Source: Kibdelosporangium sp. MJ126-NF4 (GTDB lineage: Bacteria > Actinomycetota > Actinomycetes > Mycobacteriales > Pseudonocardiaceae). From it: a stretch of 64,000 nucleotides of DNA. Location: positions 16,869 to 80,868 of the forward strand of contig NZ_CDME01000013.1 of NCBI RefSeq assembly GCF_000826545.1, given 5' to 3'. Numbering within the stretch: position 1 is the stretch's first letter; every line of letters begins with the position of its first letter. The translations under genes were made by a program, and so were the position numbers. This document shows, one piece after another, positions 37,398-45,394 of the stretch. Under the pieces are notes generated by a model, which was not told the origin of the DNA, ran no database searches, and saw nothing but the letters and a program-made list of their open reading frames with translations.

Positions 37398-39024
37398 GGT
37401 TGTCCTCAATGTCGATGACCAGGGCCTCGTCGGGCGCCAACGCCACTACGTCCGTACCGGCCTGCGGCCGGGCCACGGAGGAGACGACGATCCGCCCGCT
37501 CGCAGGCAGCCGGACGGGCACGGTTGCACCAGTCAGGTTGAGCAGCACGATCTTGCGGTCGGTGCCACTGCGCCGCTCGTAGGCGAGCACGGACTCCGGG
37601 GCGCCGACGTCGAGGAACTCGATCGCCCCGCGCCGCAGCGCCGGGGAATCGCGGCGCAGCCGCAACAGTCGCCGGTACAGGCCGAGCATCGACGAGTCGT
37701 CGCGCTGTTGGGCGGCGACGTTGATCGCAGCCGCGTTCGTGGCGACCGGCAGCCACAGTGCCTCATCCGGCGCGGCGGAGAAACCGGCGTTGACACCGTC
37801 GTCCCAAGGCATCGGGGTGCGGACGGGATCACGGCTGACACCGCCCTCGGTGCGCCCGAACCAGTCTCGCTGGCGTTCGATAGGCACCGGCTGATCGGTC
37901 ATGCCGAGTTCGTCGGCGTAGAGCAGGCAGGGAGTGGCGGCAACGGTCAGCAGCAGGACGGCGGCGACCCGCGCCTGCGCCTGGCCGAGCCGGGTCGCCA
38001 GGCGGGACCGGTCGTGGTTGCCCAACGCGACAATCGGCCAGGCGCCGGGCGGCAGCGCGGCGTAGAGGGCGGTCAGCTCGGTCCGCAGCGACTGCGCGCG
38101 CCACGGCGTCTCCAGCAACCGGAAGGGGAAGGGCAGGTGCATGCCGGTCAGCCCGGTGCCGTAATACTCGGCCCAGTCCGTCCAGGACATCGCCTCGATC
38201 TCGGCGATGGTCACCGTGTCCGGGTGTTCGTCGGTGACCGCGCGGATCTCCGCGAGCGCGCCGTGCGTGTCGGGATGGCGGCGGTCGTGGATGTGCAACT
38301 GGGCACCGAAGTCCGGGTGTTGCAGGTCGTAGCTGTTGTGGTTGCCACTGGGGGCAGGCGGGTTGTCGCGCAGCAACGGGTCCTTCATGAGCATGTGCGC
38401 CACGTCGATGCGGACACCGTCGACGCCGCGCGCCAGCCAGAACCGCAGCACATCGAGCATCGCCGACCGCGTGTCCGGGTTGCGCCAGTTCAGGTCCGGC
38501 TGCTCGACGAGGTGGGAGTGCAGGTAGTACTGCCCGGTCGACTCGTCGAACTCCCACACCGAACCCCCGGCCTCGCTCGTCCAGTTGTTGGGTACACCGC
38601 CGTCGGAAGCCGGGTCGCGCCAGACGTACCAGTCGCGCTTCGGGCTGCTGCGGGACGACCGTGACTCGGTGAACCACGGGTGCCGGTCGGATGTGTGGTT
38701 CGGGACGTAGTCGACGATCACCCTGATGCCGCGGGCGTGTGCCTCGGCCAGCAGCCGGTCCAGCGTCTCGAGCGTGCCGAACACGGGCTCGACGTCGGTG
38801 TGGTCGGTGATGTCGAAGCCCTGGTCGCGCAGCGGCGACCGGTAGAACGGCCCGGTCCAGATGGCGTCGACACCCAGCGTGTCGCCGAGGTAGTCGAGGG
38901 ACTCGACCAGCCCGGCGAGGTCACCGATACCGTCGCCGTCGCCATCGCGCAGGCTCGGCAGGTGGCACTGGTAGATCACCGCCCCGCGCCACCACAGCTC
39001 GGTCCGGTCAAGCCAGCTGCCCAC
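37384..39024 (-). CDS. GH13 alpha-glucosidase/trehalose-synthase-like enzyme
   Basis: 546 residues, cytosolic (no signal peptide). It has GH13 regions I-IV: VDYVPNHTSDRHPWF, GVRIDVAHM (nucleophile Asp), the acid/base Glu in VTIAEIEAM, and LGNHDRSR (transition-state Asp). The preceding QGFDITDH and the TDQPVPIERQRDWFGR insertion resemble oligo-1,6-glucosidase and alpha-glucosidase subfamilies. The start is GTG 39024 behind a strong AAAGGAGG. It heads a two-gene operon with the enolase-superfamily dehydratase, divergent from a GntR regulator. Confidence 0.92.
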   Translation of the reverse strand: MGSWLDRTELWWRGAVIYQCHLPSLRDGDGDGIGDLAGLVESLDYLGDTLGVDAIWTGPFYRSPLRDQGFDITDHTDVEPVFGTLETLDRLLAEAHARGIRVIVDYVPNHTSDRHPWFTESRSSRSSPKRDWYVWRDPASDGGVPNNWTSEAGGSVWEFDESTGQYYLHSHLVEQPDLNWRNPDTRSAMLDVLRFWLARGVDGVRIDVAHMLMKDPLLRDNPPAPSGNHNSYDLQHPDFGAQLHIHDRRHPDTHGALAEIRAVTDEHPDTVTIAEIEAMSWTDWAEYYGTGLTGMHLPFPFRLLETPWRAQSLRTELTALYAALPPGAWPIVALGNHDRSRLATRLGQAQARVAAVLLLTVAATPCLLYADELGMTDQPVPIERQRDWFGRTEGGVSRDPVRTPMPWDDGVNAGFSAAPDEALWLPVATNAAAINVAAQQRDDSSMLGLYRRLLRLRRDSPALRRGAIEFLDVGAPESVLAYERRSGTDRKIVLLNLTGATVPVRLPASGRIVVSSVARPQAGTDVVALAPDEALVIDIEDNHADH

Positions 39025-39070
39025 GGTCCCTCCTTTGGTCGCCCTCCTCCGAAGGCTAAACAATCGACGA

Positions 39071-39088
39071 TCGATTGTCGACAATCGA
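39071..39088. promoter_or_regulatory. Perfect 18-bp palindrome, probable GntR operator
   Basis: TCGATTGTCGACAATCGA is a perfect palindrome with a TTGTCGACAA core, the form expected for a FadR-subfamily GntR dimer. A related sequence, CAATCGACGATCGATTG, abuts it at 39061-39077. It lies between the divergent glycosidase and GntR genes, 19 bp from the GntR start codon, so binding would block both promoters. Confidence 0.75.
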
Positions 39089-39106
39089 CCCTGATAGTGT
39101 GGGGGC

Positions 39107-39775
39107 ATGTCCGGACTCGGCCTGCCCCGCATCCCCCTGCAGTCCCGCCGTGAGCAGGTGGTGCGGATCCTGCGTGAGGCGATCACCAGCGGCCGCCTCC
39201 AGCCAGGAGAGCGGCTCGTGGAGATCGACCTGGCCGCCGAACTGGGCACCAGCCGGGCGCCGGTCCGCGAGGCGCTGCGTCAGCTCGAGCAGGAGGGCCT
39301 GGTCATCTCCTACCCGTACCGCGGCACCGAAGTGCTGGGCGTGTCACAGGACGAACTGGAACAGGTCCTCGTCCCCATCCGGATAACACTCGAACGGTTC
39401 GCCTTCGCCCGCGCACTCGGCAAACTCCACCAAGAAGACCTGGCCACGCTGCAGGCACTGGTCGACGCCATGCAGGTGGCCGCGCGTGAAGGCGCGACCG
39501 ACCAGCTGGTCGACGCTGACGTGCGGTTCCACGAACTGGTCATCGAGCGCTCCGAACAGCGCCACTGCCTGCAGGTGTGGCAGAGCATCGAGCCTCGGGT
39601 GCGGGCGTACTTCCGCCGTGACGCCACGGCACACGACGACCCGATGTCCGTGGCCAAGCAGCATCAGGAGCTGCTCGACCTGATCAGGAACGGCGACGAG
39701 ACCACGGTCCTCGACGCCGTCGAACGCCACATCCGCACCCATCTCACGCCACCGGAGCGCAGCCATGCGGGGTAA
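39107..39775 (+). CDS. GntR-family regulator, FadR subfamily
   Basis: 222 residues. The winged HTH is LQPGERLVEIDLAAELGTSRAPVREALRQLEQEGLV; the helical FCD effector domain has the metal-ligand residues in VDADVRFHELVI, then HQELLDLIRNGD and AVERHIRTHL. It overlaps the SDR gene by 11 bp. The likely ligand is a sugar acid or intermediate of the adjacent pathway, and the operator is the palindrome upstream. Confidence 0.92.
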   Translation: MSGLGLPRIPLQSRREQVVRILREAITSGRLQPGERLVEIDLAAELGTSRAPVREALRQLEQEGLVISYPYRGTEVLGVSQDELEQVLVPIRITLERFAFARALGKLHQEDLATLQALVDAMQVAAREGATDQLVDADVRFHELVIERSEQRHCLQVWQSIEPRVRAYFRRDATAHDDPMSVAKQHQELLDLIRNGDETTVLDAVERHIRTHLTPPERSHAG

Positions 39776-40556
39776 AACCGTGCTGGTCACCGGCGCCGGT
39801 GCGGGCATCGGCCGCGCGGCGTGCCTGGCCAGCGCCGCCCGAGGCGCGGGCATCGTCGCCCTGGACATCGACGGCGCCGCCGCGGACGCCACTGCGGCTA
39901 AGGCACTTACCATCGGCTCCCCCACGGCGATCGGGATCCCGTGCGATGTCTCGTCAGAAAAGGCCGTGCGCGAAGCCTTCGCCGTCGCTGCCACCGAGGT
40001 CGGCCTGCCCGACGCGGTGTTCGCGAACGCCGGGATCGAGATCAACGGGCCACTGCACGAGTTCGACTCCGACACCTGGCGGCGGGTAATGGAGGTGAAC
40101 CTGGGCGGAGTCTTCCTCACCTGCCGTGAGGCGGTGCGCCGCCTCGTCGAGGCAGGTCGCGGCGGCTCGATCGTGTGTACGGCCTCACCGGCGGCATTCG
40201 TCGGCTTCGCGGGCGGCGGCAACAGCGCCTACGCCGCGTCCAAAGGAGGCATCGCCGCCTTCGTCCGGTCCATCGCCATCGACTACGCCGCGAGGAACAT
40301 CCGGGTGAACACAGTAGTGCCCGGGGCAACCGACACCGCCATGCTCGTCGACGGACTGCAGCCCGACGCCCGCACCGCCGCCACGGAGCGGATCCGTGCG
40401 GCGGCAGCCAAACAGGTTCCCCTGGGCCGACTGGCCCGCCCACAGGAAATCGCCGCCGCGGTCGTGTGGCTGCTGTCCGACGAGTCGTCCTATGTCACCG
40501 GTTCCCACCTGGTCTGCGACGGCGGGCTGACCGCGAAGAGCCCCAACGACTTCTGA
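39765..40556 (+). CDS. Short-chain dehydrogenase/reductase (SDR)
   Basis: 263 residues of classical SDR: cofactor loop VTGAGAGIGRA, NAG motif (FANAGIE), catalytic Ser in SIVCTASPA, Tyr-Lys in YAASKGG and the C-terminal ITGSHL-like VTGSHLVCDGGL. The Asp ending strand 2 (ALDIDG) indicates NAD(H) preference. Translationally coupled to the GntR gene, it probably oxidises the alcohol or sugar acid handled by this island. Confidence 0.9.
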   Translation: MRGKTVLVTGAGAGIGRAACLASAARGAGIVALDIDGAAADATAAKALTIGSPTAIGIPCDVSSEKAVREAFAVAATEVGLPDAVFANAGIEINGPLHEFDSDTWRRVMEVNLGGVFLTCREAVRRLVEAGRGGSIVCTASPAAFVGFAGGGNSAYAASKGGIAAFVRSIAIDYAARNIRVNTVVPGATDTAMLVDGLQPDARTAATERIRAAAAKQVPLGRLARPQEIAAAVVWLLSDESSYVTGSHLVCDGGLTAKSPNDF

Positions 40557-40621
40557 ACTCCACTGAGGACACAGGAGGGCACATCTCCACCTCTCCTCGA
40601 CGCAAGACGGCAAGCGTGTAA

Positions 40622-40683
40622 GAGGCTTTGCGCGCAAGCGGCAAGCGGGCGAGAGGTCTTGCGCGTAAGCGGCAAGCGGGTGG
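40622..40683. repeat. Tandem 31-bp repeat, two copies
   Basis: Two adjacent copies (40622-40652 and 40653-40683) sharing TTGCGCG(C/T)AAGCGGCAAGCGGG, with a partial third copy at 40600-40621. Each contains a TTGCGCGCAA-type palindrome. Confidence 0.85.
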
Positions 40684-40805
40684 GCCCCTGCGCTTGCCCT
40701 CACTGCGCTCGCGCGCACGCCACATCCGCCTACACGTTCGCGCGCGTCGCACACCCTGCGCTCTAGCGCTCTTACGCGCAGCGGCCGCCCCTCCAGCCCG
40801 AACCC

Positions 40806-40850
40806 ACGCACACCACCCACACACACGACCGATTTCCCTACCTTGACGAG
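40806..40850. repeat. Dispersed motif, second copy
   Basis: CGCACACCACCCACACACAC, then CGACCGATTT and a CCTTGACGA ending. It matches 414-462 at the left of the window with small indels. Both copies follow palindrome-rich non-coding DNA and have the same polarity, suggesting a family of mobile or structural intergenic elements. Confidence 0.55.
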
Positions 40851-41149
40851 CCCCTGCTTGCCGGACCATGGAGCCTGGGTGTCCCGTCCAGGCATCTGCG
40901 TTCAATTCGTCACATTGCTATCGACTGTTGGCGTAGTATTAGATGAAGTGGTCCTGGCTTTGTGGAACAACCCAGGCAGCGGAGACGTTCAATCAGGTGT
41001 AGCCTTAACGAAGGCACTCAGAGCCGCGATTCACGCGTTCTGACTCCCTCAACCAGCTGACCTGGATGCCGCTCCCACCACTTCTGCTCAAGGCAGTCGT
41101 GATGCTGGTGCCGACGGCACAGCGTCAGCCCTCCTGGTCCCGGAAGGAC

Positions 41150-41330
41150 ACTCATCACCACCTCAACCGCCTCAGGACCCGCGCACGCGCAGGACCTGTT
41201 CAGCCACCCTCACCATGACGAGTCGCCCGAGACGGGCGTCGTCCAGGCCGCCGCGGACCACCGCTTCTCGCGCGAGAACCTGTTCCGCGACCCGTTCGAC
41301 GAGGCCGTGACACCGACGACAGGACGCTGA
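41150..41330 (+). pseudogene. Possible 3' remnant of a coding gene
   Basis: A plus-strand frame ending in TGA at about 41330 reads with good codon bias for about 45 codons (DLFSHPHHDESPETGVVQAA, then RFSRENLFRDPFDEAV), but no start codon or upstream domain is found. It may be the tail of a lost gene. The family is not recognised. Confidence 0.3.
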
Positions 41331-41391
41331 ACGCGACTGGCCTCGGCAGGCACTCGCACGCCTTGGCCTGACCGATTGGCCCGACTGTGGT

Positions 41392-41798
41392 TCAGTGCTT
41401 CGGCGTGACCGAACCGAACAACGACCACACTGACTTTCCCCGTGCGGACCGCCGGACGCCCCAGTCAGCGGACAGGGCGTCGACGATGTAGATGCCGCGG
41501 CCACCCAACCTTGTCGTGGACGGCGGGTGGAGGACCGGCAACGCGGGATCGCCGTCGGTGACCTCTATCCGCACGGTGTCGCGCCAGTGGCTGATCACCA
41601 GGCTCCTGGGGCTGCGGGTGTGTACTTCCGCGTTGGTGACGAGCTCGACCACGACGAGCATGATGTCCGCCAGTGTGTCCTCGGAGACCACGTCGGCGAG
41701 TTGGCGCGGACCCACCGCCGCACACCACCCATCACGGGATGATCGCGCAGGGACAGCGTCCACGAGTCGTTACCCGCGTATGCGACGTGCTCCGGCAT
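41392..41798 (-). pseudogene. HATPase_c_2 anti-sigma-factor-type kinase, apparent frameshift
   Basis: From ATG 41798 the frame reads MPEHVAYAGNDSWTLSL, then RDHPVMGGVRRWVRA, the normal N-terminus of RsbW-like proteins. The continuation (QLADVVSEDTLADI, VVELVTNAEVHT with the N-box, GGRGIYIVDALSADWGV) is in another frame down to 41392. One base is missing around 41704-41712 to join them. The product would be a single-domain serine kinase of the SpoIIAB/RsbW fold, paired with STAS antagonists such as the one at 27174. It could be a real pseudogene, a sequencing error, or use a downstream GTG (41763) that would lack the first strand. Confidence 0.7.
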
Positions 41799-41982
41799 AG
41801 CAGCGATCACGCTCCTGGCGCTGGTTTTCTCGGTACGGGCTCGTGCGTGCAGTGCGTGGGATCTGCCACTGGAGTGCCCCGTGCCGTTGACGCTAACCGT
41901 GCGCACAGAGATTGTTTCGCGCCCGCGAACAGTCAGCGTCTGTCCACAATGGCGCCTTCCGGCTCGCAGCCGGGGACGTGGA

Positions 41983-42153
41983 TCACAGCTTCTCGTAGTC
42001 GTACCAGGTGACGGTCGGTTCCTGCGGCCGGGGCGTGCGCTGGAGACGGACCATTGCCACGACCGCACCCACGGCGATGCCGAGAATCAGCGTGCTGACG
42101 GTGACAAGCCGGTTGTGTCGCGGACGGCGGCCGGGCAGACCATGTCGTGTCAT
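41983..42153 (-). CDS. 56-residue single-pass membrane protein
   Basis: ATG 42153 with AGGTGAGG six bases upstream opens a 56-codon frame ending in TGA. The product has a basic N-terminus (MTRHGLPGRRPRHNR), one hydrophobic helix (LVTVSTLILGIAVGAVVAMV, residues 16-35) and a short tail ending TWYDYEKL. The positive-inside pattern and good ribosome binding site support a real gene. No family is recognised. Confidence 0.65.
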   Translation of the reverse strand: MTRHGLPGRRPRHNRLVTVSTLILGIAVGAVVAMVRLQRTPRPQEPTVTWYDYEKL

Positions 42154-42656
42154 TTCCTCACCTCGCCGAGACTGTTCTTCGCCCTGGTTGAGCCTGCGCG
42201 GCTCCGCTCGAAGCGGATTCGAACAGGCTCAACCGGGGACAGGTGCCGCGGCCATCCATTTGCTCGATGTGCCCCACCAAGCGCATCGGCTTCTCAGTCC
42301 GACGCGGCTCAACGGCCATGGCAGCCGGCGGGGTGTACTACGACTCACATACGAGCCGGACGTGCGGCGACTCCTGTCCAGGGCCGGGAATCCGGCCATC
42401 TTTCACACCGAGATCACCGGATCCGACACCGGCGCCGGAAAGTCCCGACAGCACGACTGTACTCCACATCAGCGCTGACCACCCCAAGTCCGCCGCTCGG
42501 ACCCTGGTTCACCGGAATTCCCGGATCGCGCCGCCCGGCCGGAACGCGGGGACACCACCGATGTCTACAAAGGACACGAATGGACGACGTGCCGCCGAGT
42601 GACTGCACCTGTCCGGACGCGGACAGACAGCGGGAAAAGCCTGTACCGTCATCCGC
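42154..42656. other. 503-bp intergenic region
   Basis: It contains a strong nested hairpin (42181-42237). Several overlapping frames are open, but none has a ribosome binding site with consistent codon bias or a recognisable domain. I see no supported gene. Confidence 0.5.
42181..42237. terminator. Strong nested hairpin, possible terminator
   Basis: GGTTGAGCCTG (42185-42195) pairs perfectly with CAGGCTCAACC (42223-42233), extended outward by CCC/GGG with one T-G wobble. The 27-nt loop holds a second small stem, CCGCT-CGA-AGCGG. It lies just upstream of the 56-residue gene's ribosome binding site and could terminate transcription entering from the right. Confidence 0.5.
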
Positions 42657-42878
42657 ATGTCCGAAGAATCCAGCGGTCCTGTTCTCGCGCCCACCCTGGC
42701 CGAGTGGCTCAAGGCCCGCGAGGAGACCAGGCAGCACCTCACCGGGGCGCCGCCGTTCGACGCGGCCTGGGTACAGCGACTGGCCGACCTGCTGGCGACG
42801 GAGCGGTCGTGGCAGGACCAGTACACCGACCTCATCGCCCTGGGCAGCCGCGGCCAGTTCCCGTCATCCAACCGCTGA
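42657..42878 (+). CDS. Small conserved actinobacterial protein (73 aa)
   Basis: 73 residues, soluble, mostly helical: LAEWLKAREETRQHL, PFDAAWVQRLADLLA. Codon use is typical of the genome and ATG 42657 is plausible, though its ribosome binding site is weak. No domain is recognised; a regulatory or DNA-linked role cannot be inferred. Confidence 0.55.
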   Translation: MSEESSGPVLAPTLAEWLKAREETRQHLTGAPPFDAAWVQRLADLLATERSWQDQYTDLIALGSRGQFPSSNR

Positions 42879-43301
42879 GAATCGGTCGGGTGGCCACTGA
42901 GGCCACGGAGGCAATGACGCGCGGTCCCGGCTGTCGCAGGTACTCCCGTCTCCGGCGATGAAACCCGATCGGTGTGGCGCCACCGAAACGATGCGAGCTC
43001 AACCGCTCACACGCGAGGTACTCCGGTATTTTCCGACAGTACACCTCACCAGGCATGATCGGTGGATCCACGGCGGGAAACCGGCACCCGTTCCGCGGCG
43101 ACCCGCGTCCGGCAGCGACCGTCCACTGTGTTCCGAGCACTGGCGGCCCCGGCCGCGCGGGAGTGGCCCGTGCACCGAACCTCCAGCTCTGACGTACAAT
43201 CCACGCACCGAGGGTACGTCGAGCGTCGGTAGTCGAACCGGTGCCGCCTTGGGTTCACCAAACCCCGGCCGACGAACTCGGCCAGAGGCCGGAGCACCGA
43301 G
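42879..43301. other. 423-bp intergenic region
   Basis: Short open frames occur on both strands, but none combines a ribosome binding site, coherent codon bias and a recognisable product. The DUF5994 promoter presumably lies near its right end. Confidence 0.5.
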
Positions 43302-43784
43302 ATGAGCTCGGACCTGCGCACGCCTGACAACTATCCCACCCGGCGGAACACCGAACCCGAACTGCGGTTGAAGATGAAACCGAGTGCGGCTGTCCGTGGC
43401 AGTGTCGACGGGGGGTGGTGGCCGCGATCGACCGACCCGGTGGTGGAGTTCCCCGCGTTGATCATGGCATTGAGCTCGTGGGTCGGTCCGGCCCGTCGCC
43501 TGGCATACCACCCCGACGACTGGCAACCCGTCGCGAACACGCTGACCGTTGAGGACTGGACGGTCCACCTGGAAGCCCTGCACACCGTACGCGCCAACAC
43601 AGTCGAGCTCACCGGACCGAACCTCGCGTCGCTCTGCGTGTTGGTGGTGCCACCGGCGACTCCGGGTGGCGTGGCTCGCGCGGTGCTACGGTCGGCGTCC
43701 AGTTCGGACACTGTCGCCACCGTCGAGGACATCCTCTCCAGCAACGGAATTCCCGGAAAGTCGGACGCCACATGTCAAGGGTGA
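43302..43784 (+). CDS. DUF5994-family protein
   Basis: 160 residues. The family pattern is visible: RLKMKPSAAVRGSVDGGWWPRS near residue 22, the ELPALI-like EFPALIMAL, and a YHPDDW motif followed by DWTVHLEAL. DUF5994 proteins are short, soluble, restricted to actinobacteria, and often occur in several copies near STAS/HATPase regulators. The function is unknown. It overlaps the next small gene by 13 bp. Confidence 0.8.
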   Translation: MSSDLRTPDNYPTRRNTEPELRLKMKPSAAVRGSVDGGWWPRSTDPVVEFPALIMALSSWVGPARRLAYHPDDWQPVANTLTVEDWTVHLEALHTVRANTVELTGPNLASLCVLVVPPATPGGVARAVLRSASSSDTVATVEDILSSNGIPGKSDATCQG

Positions 43785-43999
43785 CGGAGAACGACGGCGG
43801 CCTGCACAGGCAGCCGGAAACCGCGCGGCCCACCGCCGACCAAAGGTCCGAAATGGACATACAAGGTGACGTCATCTGCGCCTCGTGCCCGCATCCGTGG
43901 AGCAGCCACGACCGCATCGCCGTCCGCTACTGCACTGCCACCGCCACCGCGACCGGTGGACACAGCCATAGCCGAGGCTGTGTCTGCACCGGCAAGTAG
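43772..43999 (+). CDS. RGCVC-family small cysteine-rich protein
   Basis: 75 residues with a likely zinc-binding module: ICASCPHPWSSHDRIA supplies C-x-x-C and His, then YCTA and the terminal RGCVC. This is the pattern of a small actinobacterial family named after that ending. Function is unknown, and the Cys/His set suggests one structural zinc. It overlaps the DUF5994 gene and is probably co-expressed with it. Confidence 0.75.
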   Translation: MSRVTENDGGLHRQPETARPTADQRSEMDIQGDVICASCPHPWSSHDRIAVRYCTATATATGGHSHSRGCVCTGK

Positions 44000-44003
44000 A
44001 GCG

Positions 44004-45131
44004 TTACCGCAGGGCCCCGGTCCCGGCGGTGACCAGGCTGTCGGCGAGGGCACGGTAGCGCTCGGCCACCACAGGCCACCGCAGGCCGGGCGCCAGCGAC
44101 GCCGCCTTGTCCGCCATGGTCACCGCCAGACCGGGCTCGGTGAGCACGCGGCGCAACGCCTGGCTCGTCGCCTGGGGATCCTCGTGCGGGACGAGCAGGC
44201 CACAGCCGCCTGCGAGCATCTCCACCGCGTGCGGGAACCGGGTCGCGACCACCGGTCGCCGAGCCGCGACGGCCTCGACCAGGACGCCGGACGTGACCTG
44301 CGTGGTGGAGGTGTAGGGCAGCAGGACCACGCTGGCCTGCCGGATCAGTCGGCCGAGCGTGTGCGCGTTGAGATACGACGGGATGAACTCCACCATGTCG
44401 GCCACGCCGCAGGCGGAGGCCTGTGCCCGCAACGTGTCGTAGTACGACCGGCCGGTCCGGGTGAGCGCCTTGGGGTGGGTCTGCCCGGCGACGACGTAGC
44501 GGGGCGCGAGGTCACGCAGGCTGGACATCGCCGCGATGGCCGACTCGATGCCTTTCTCCGGCCCGAGCAGCCCCCAGGTGAGGATGACCGGCCTGGCTCG
44601 CGTCAACGCGGCCGTGGCCAGTCCGTCCGCCGGTGCCCCGTGCGGGATCACCGACAGCTTGGCCGGATCCATCGTGTAGCCGTCCAACAACCGCTGCGCC
44701 GCCGCGTCGGACATCGTCACCACGGCGTCCGCGCGCTCGACCACCTTGGTCAACACGGCGCGCTGGTGCCTGCTCGGCTGTGCCAGCACGGCGTGCAGCA
44801 CCACGATCACCGGCACGTCGACCAGCTCGAGCAGGTCGAGGAGCTCCTCGCCGTCACGGCCGCCGTAGAGGCCGTACTCGTGCTGCACGATCACCACGTC
44901 GAACCCGTTGAGCACGTCAGCGGCGGCCACCGCGTTGCCCAGTGATCCCTTCAGCAGGTCGAACACCACTTCGGCCGGTGCGGACAGTCCCCCGTCGTCG
45001 ATCACCCTGACCACTTCCGCGCGGCTGCCGGGCGCCTGGGCGATCAGATGTCGCCGCAGGGTGGCGCTGAACGTCGCCAGACCGGACTGGGTAGGGGGAT
45101 AGGGTGTGAGAAAGCCGAAATCGCCCGCCAC
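44004..45131 (-). CDS. GT4-type glycosyltransferase
   Basis: 375 residues of GT-B fold. The N-terminal domain has FLTPYPPTQSGLATF, typical of retaining GT4 enzymes. The C-terminal nucleotide-sugar domain has LTWGLLGPEKGIESA and the E-x7-E region VLVEAVAARRPVVATRF. It starts at GTG 45131 with GGAAGG upstream. It lies at the left flank of the biosynthetic cluster and may glycosylate its product, or belong to wall or trehalose-type metabolism. The placement of the boundary is uncertain. Confidence 0.85.
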   Translation of the reverse strand: MAGDFGFLTPYPPTQSGLATFSATLRRHLIAQAPGSRAEVVRVIDDGGLSAPAEVVFDLLKGSLGNAVAAADVLNGFDVVIVQHEYGLYGGRDGEELLDLLELVDVPVIVVLHAVLAQPSRHQRAVLTKVVERADAVVTMSDAAAQRLLDGYTMDPAKLSVIPHGAPADGLATAALTRARPVILTWGLLGPEKGIESAIAAMSSLRDLAPRYVVAGQTHPKALTRTGRSYYDTLRAQASACGVADMVEFIPSYLNAHTLGRLIRQASVVLLPYTSTTQVTSGVLVEAVAARRPVVATRFPHAVEMLAGGCGLLVPHEDPQATSQALRRVLTEPGLAVTMADKAASLAPGLRWPVVAERYRALADSLVTAGTGALR

Positions 45132-45394
45132 ATGGCACCTTCCATCGTTGGGTTGATCCGGTGGCCGTAGCAGGCGACAAGATGGGTAAGCAGACTGCGA
45201 CCCGGTGAGTGACCGAACGGTATCAGCAAGGAGTCATGCGAGCCGGTCGGGCGTCTGGGCCCCGGCCGGGTGCCCTGATCCACAGTGGCCCGTGATTCAC
45301 CTGCGTGGACTGCCCCGTTGGCCGGGAAACCCACCCGAAGTGTCCCGGCCGTGTGTCCTGGTCACCGAGCATGTGGCTGTCCTAGGTTGTCCGC

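Larger units (their letters stand above)
40557..41391. other. 835-bp intergenic region with repeats and a gene remnant
   Basis: It holds a 31-bp tandem duplication (40622-40683), a palindrome-rich stretch to about 40800, and a dispersed motif at 40806-40850 shared with the left end of the window. A lower-GC stretch (about 40900-41050) is unlike the rest. Finally an open plus-strand stretch ends at about 41330. No complete gene can be supported. Confidence 0.6.

Noticed and set aside
40600..40690. CRISPR-like repeat
   Set aside because: Only two adjacent 31-bp copies without spacers; a tandem duplication.
40185..40895. Minus-strand open frame of 236 codons spanning the SDR end and repeats
   Set aside because: It runs through palindromic repeat DNA and antisense to the SDR; composition is not protein-like.
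42200..42235. tRNA-like TTCGAATCC on the minus strand at 42206-42222
   Set aside because: The arms around it cannot form the T-arm stem or a cloverleaf; it is the loop of a 15-bp hairpin.
42243..42602. Plus-strand open frame of 119 codons
   Set aside because: No ribosome binding site, Pro/Arg/Ser-rich shadow composition and no domain.
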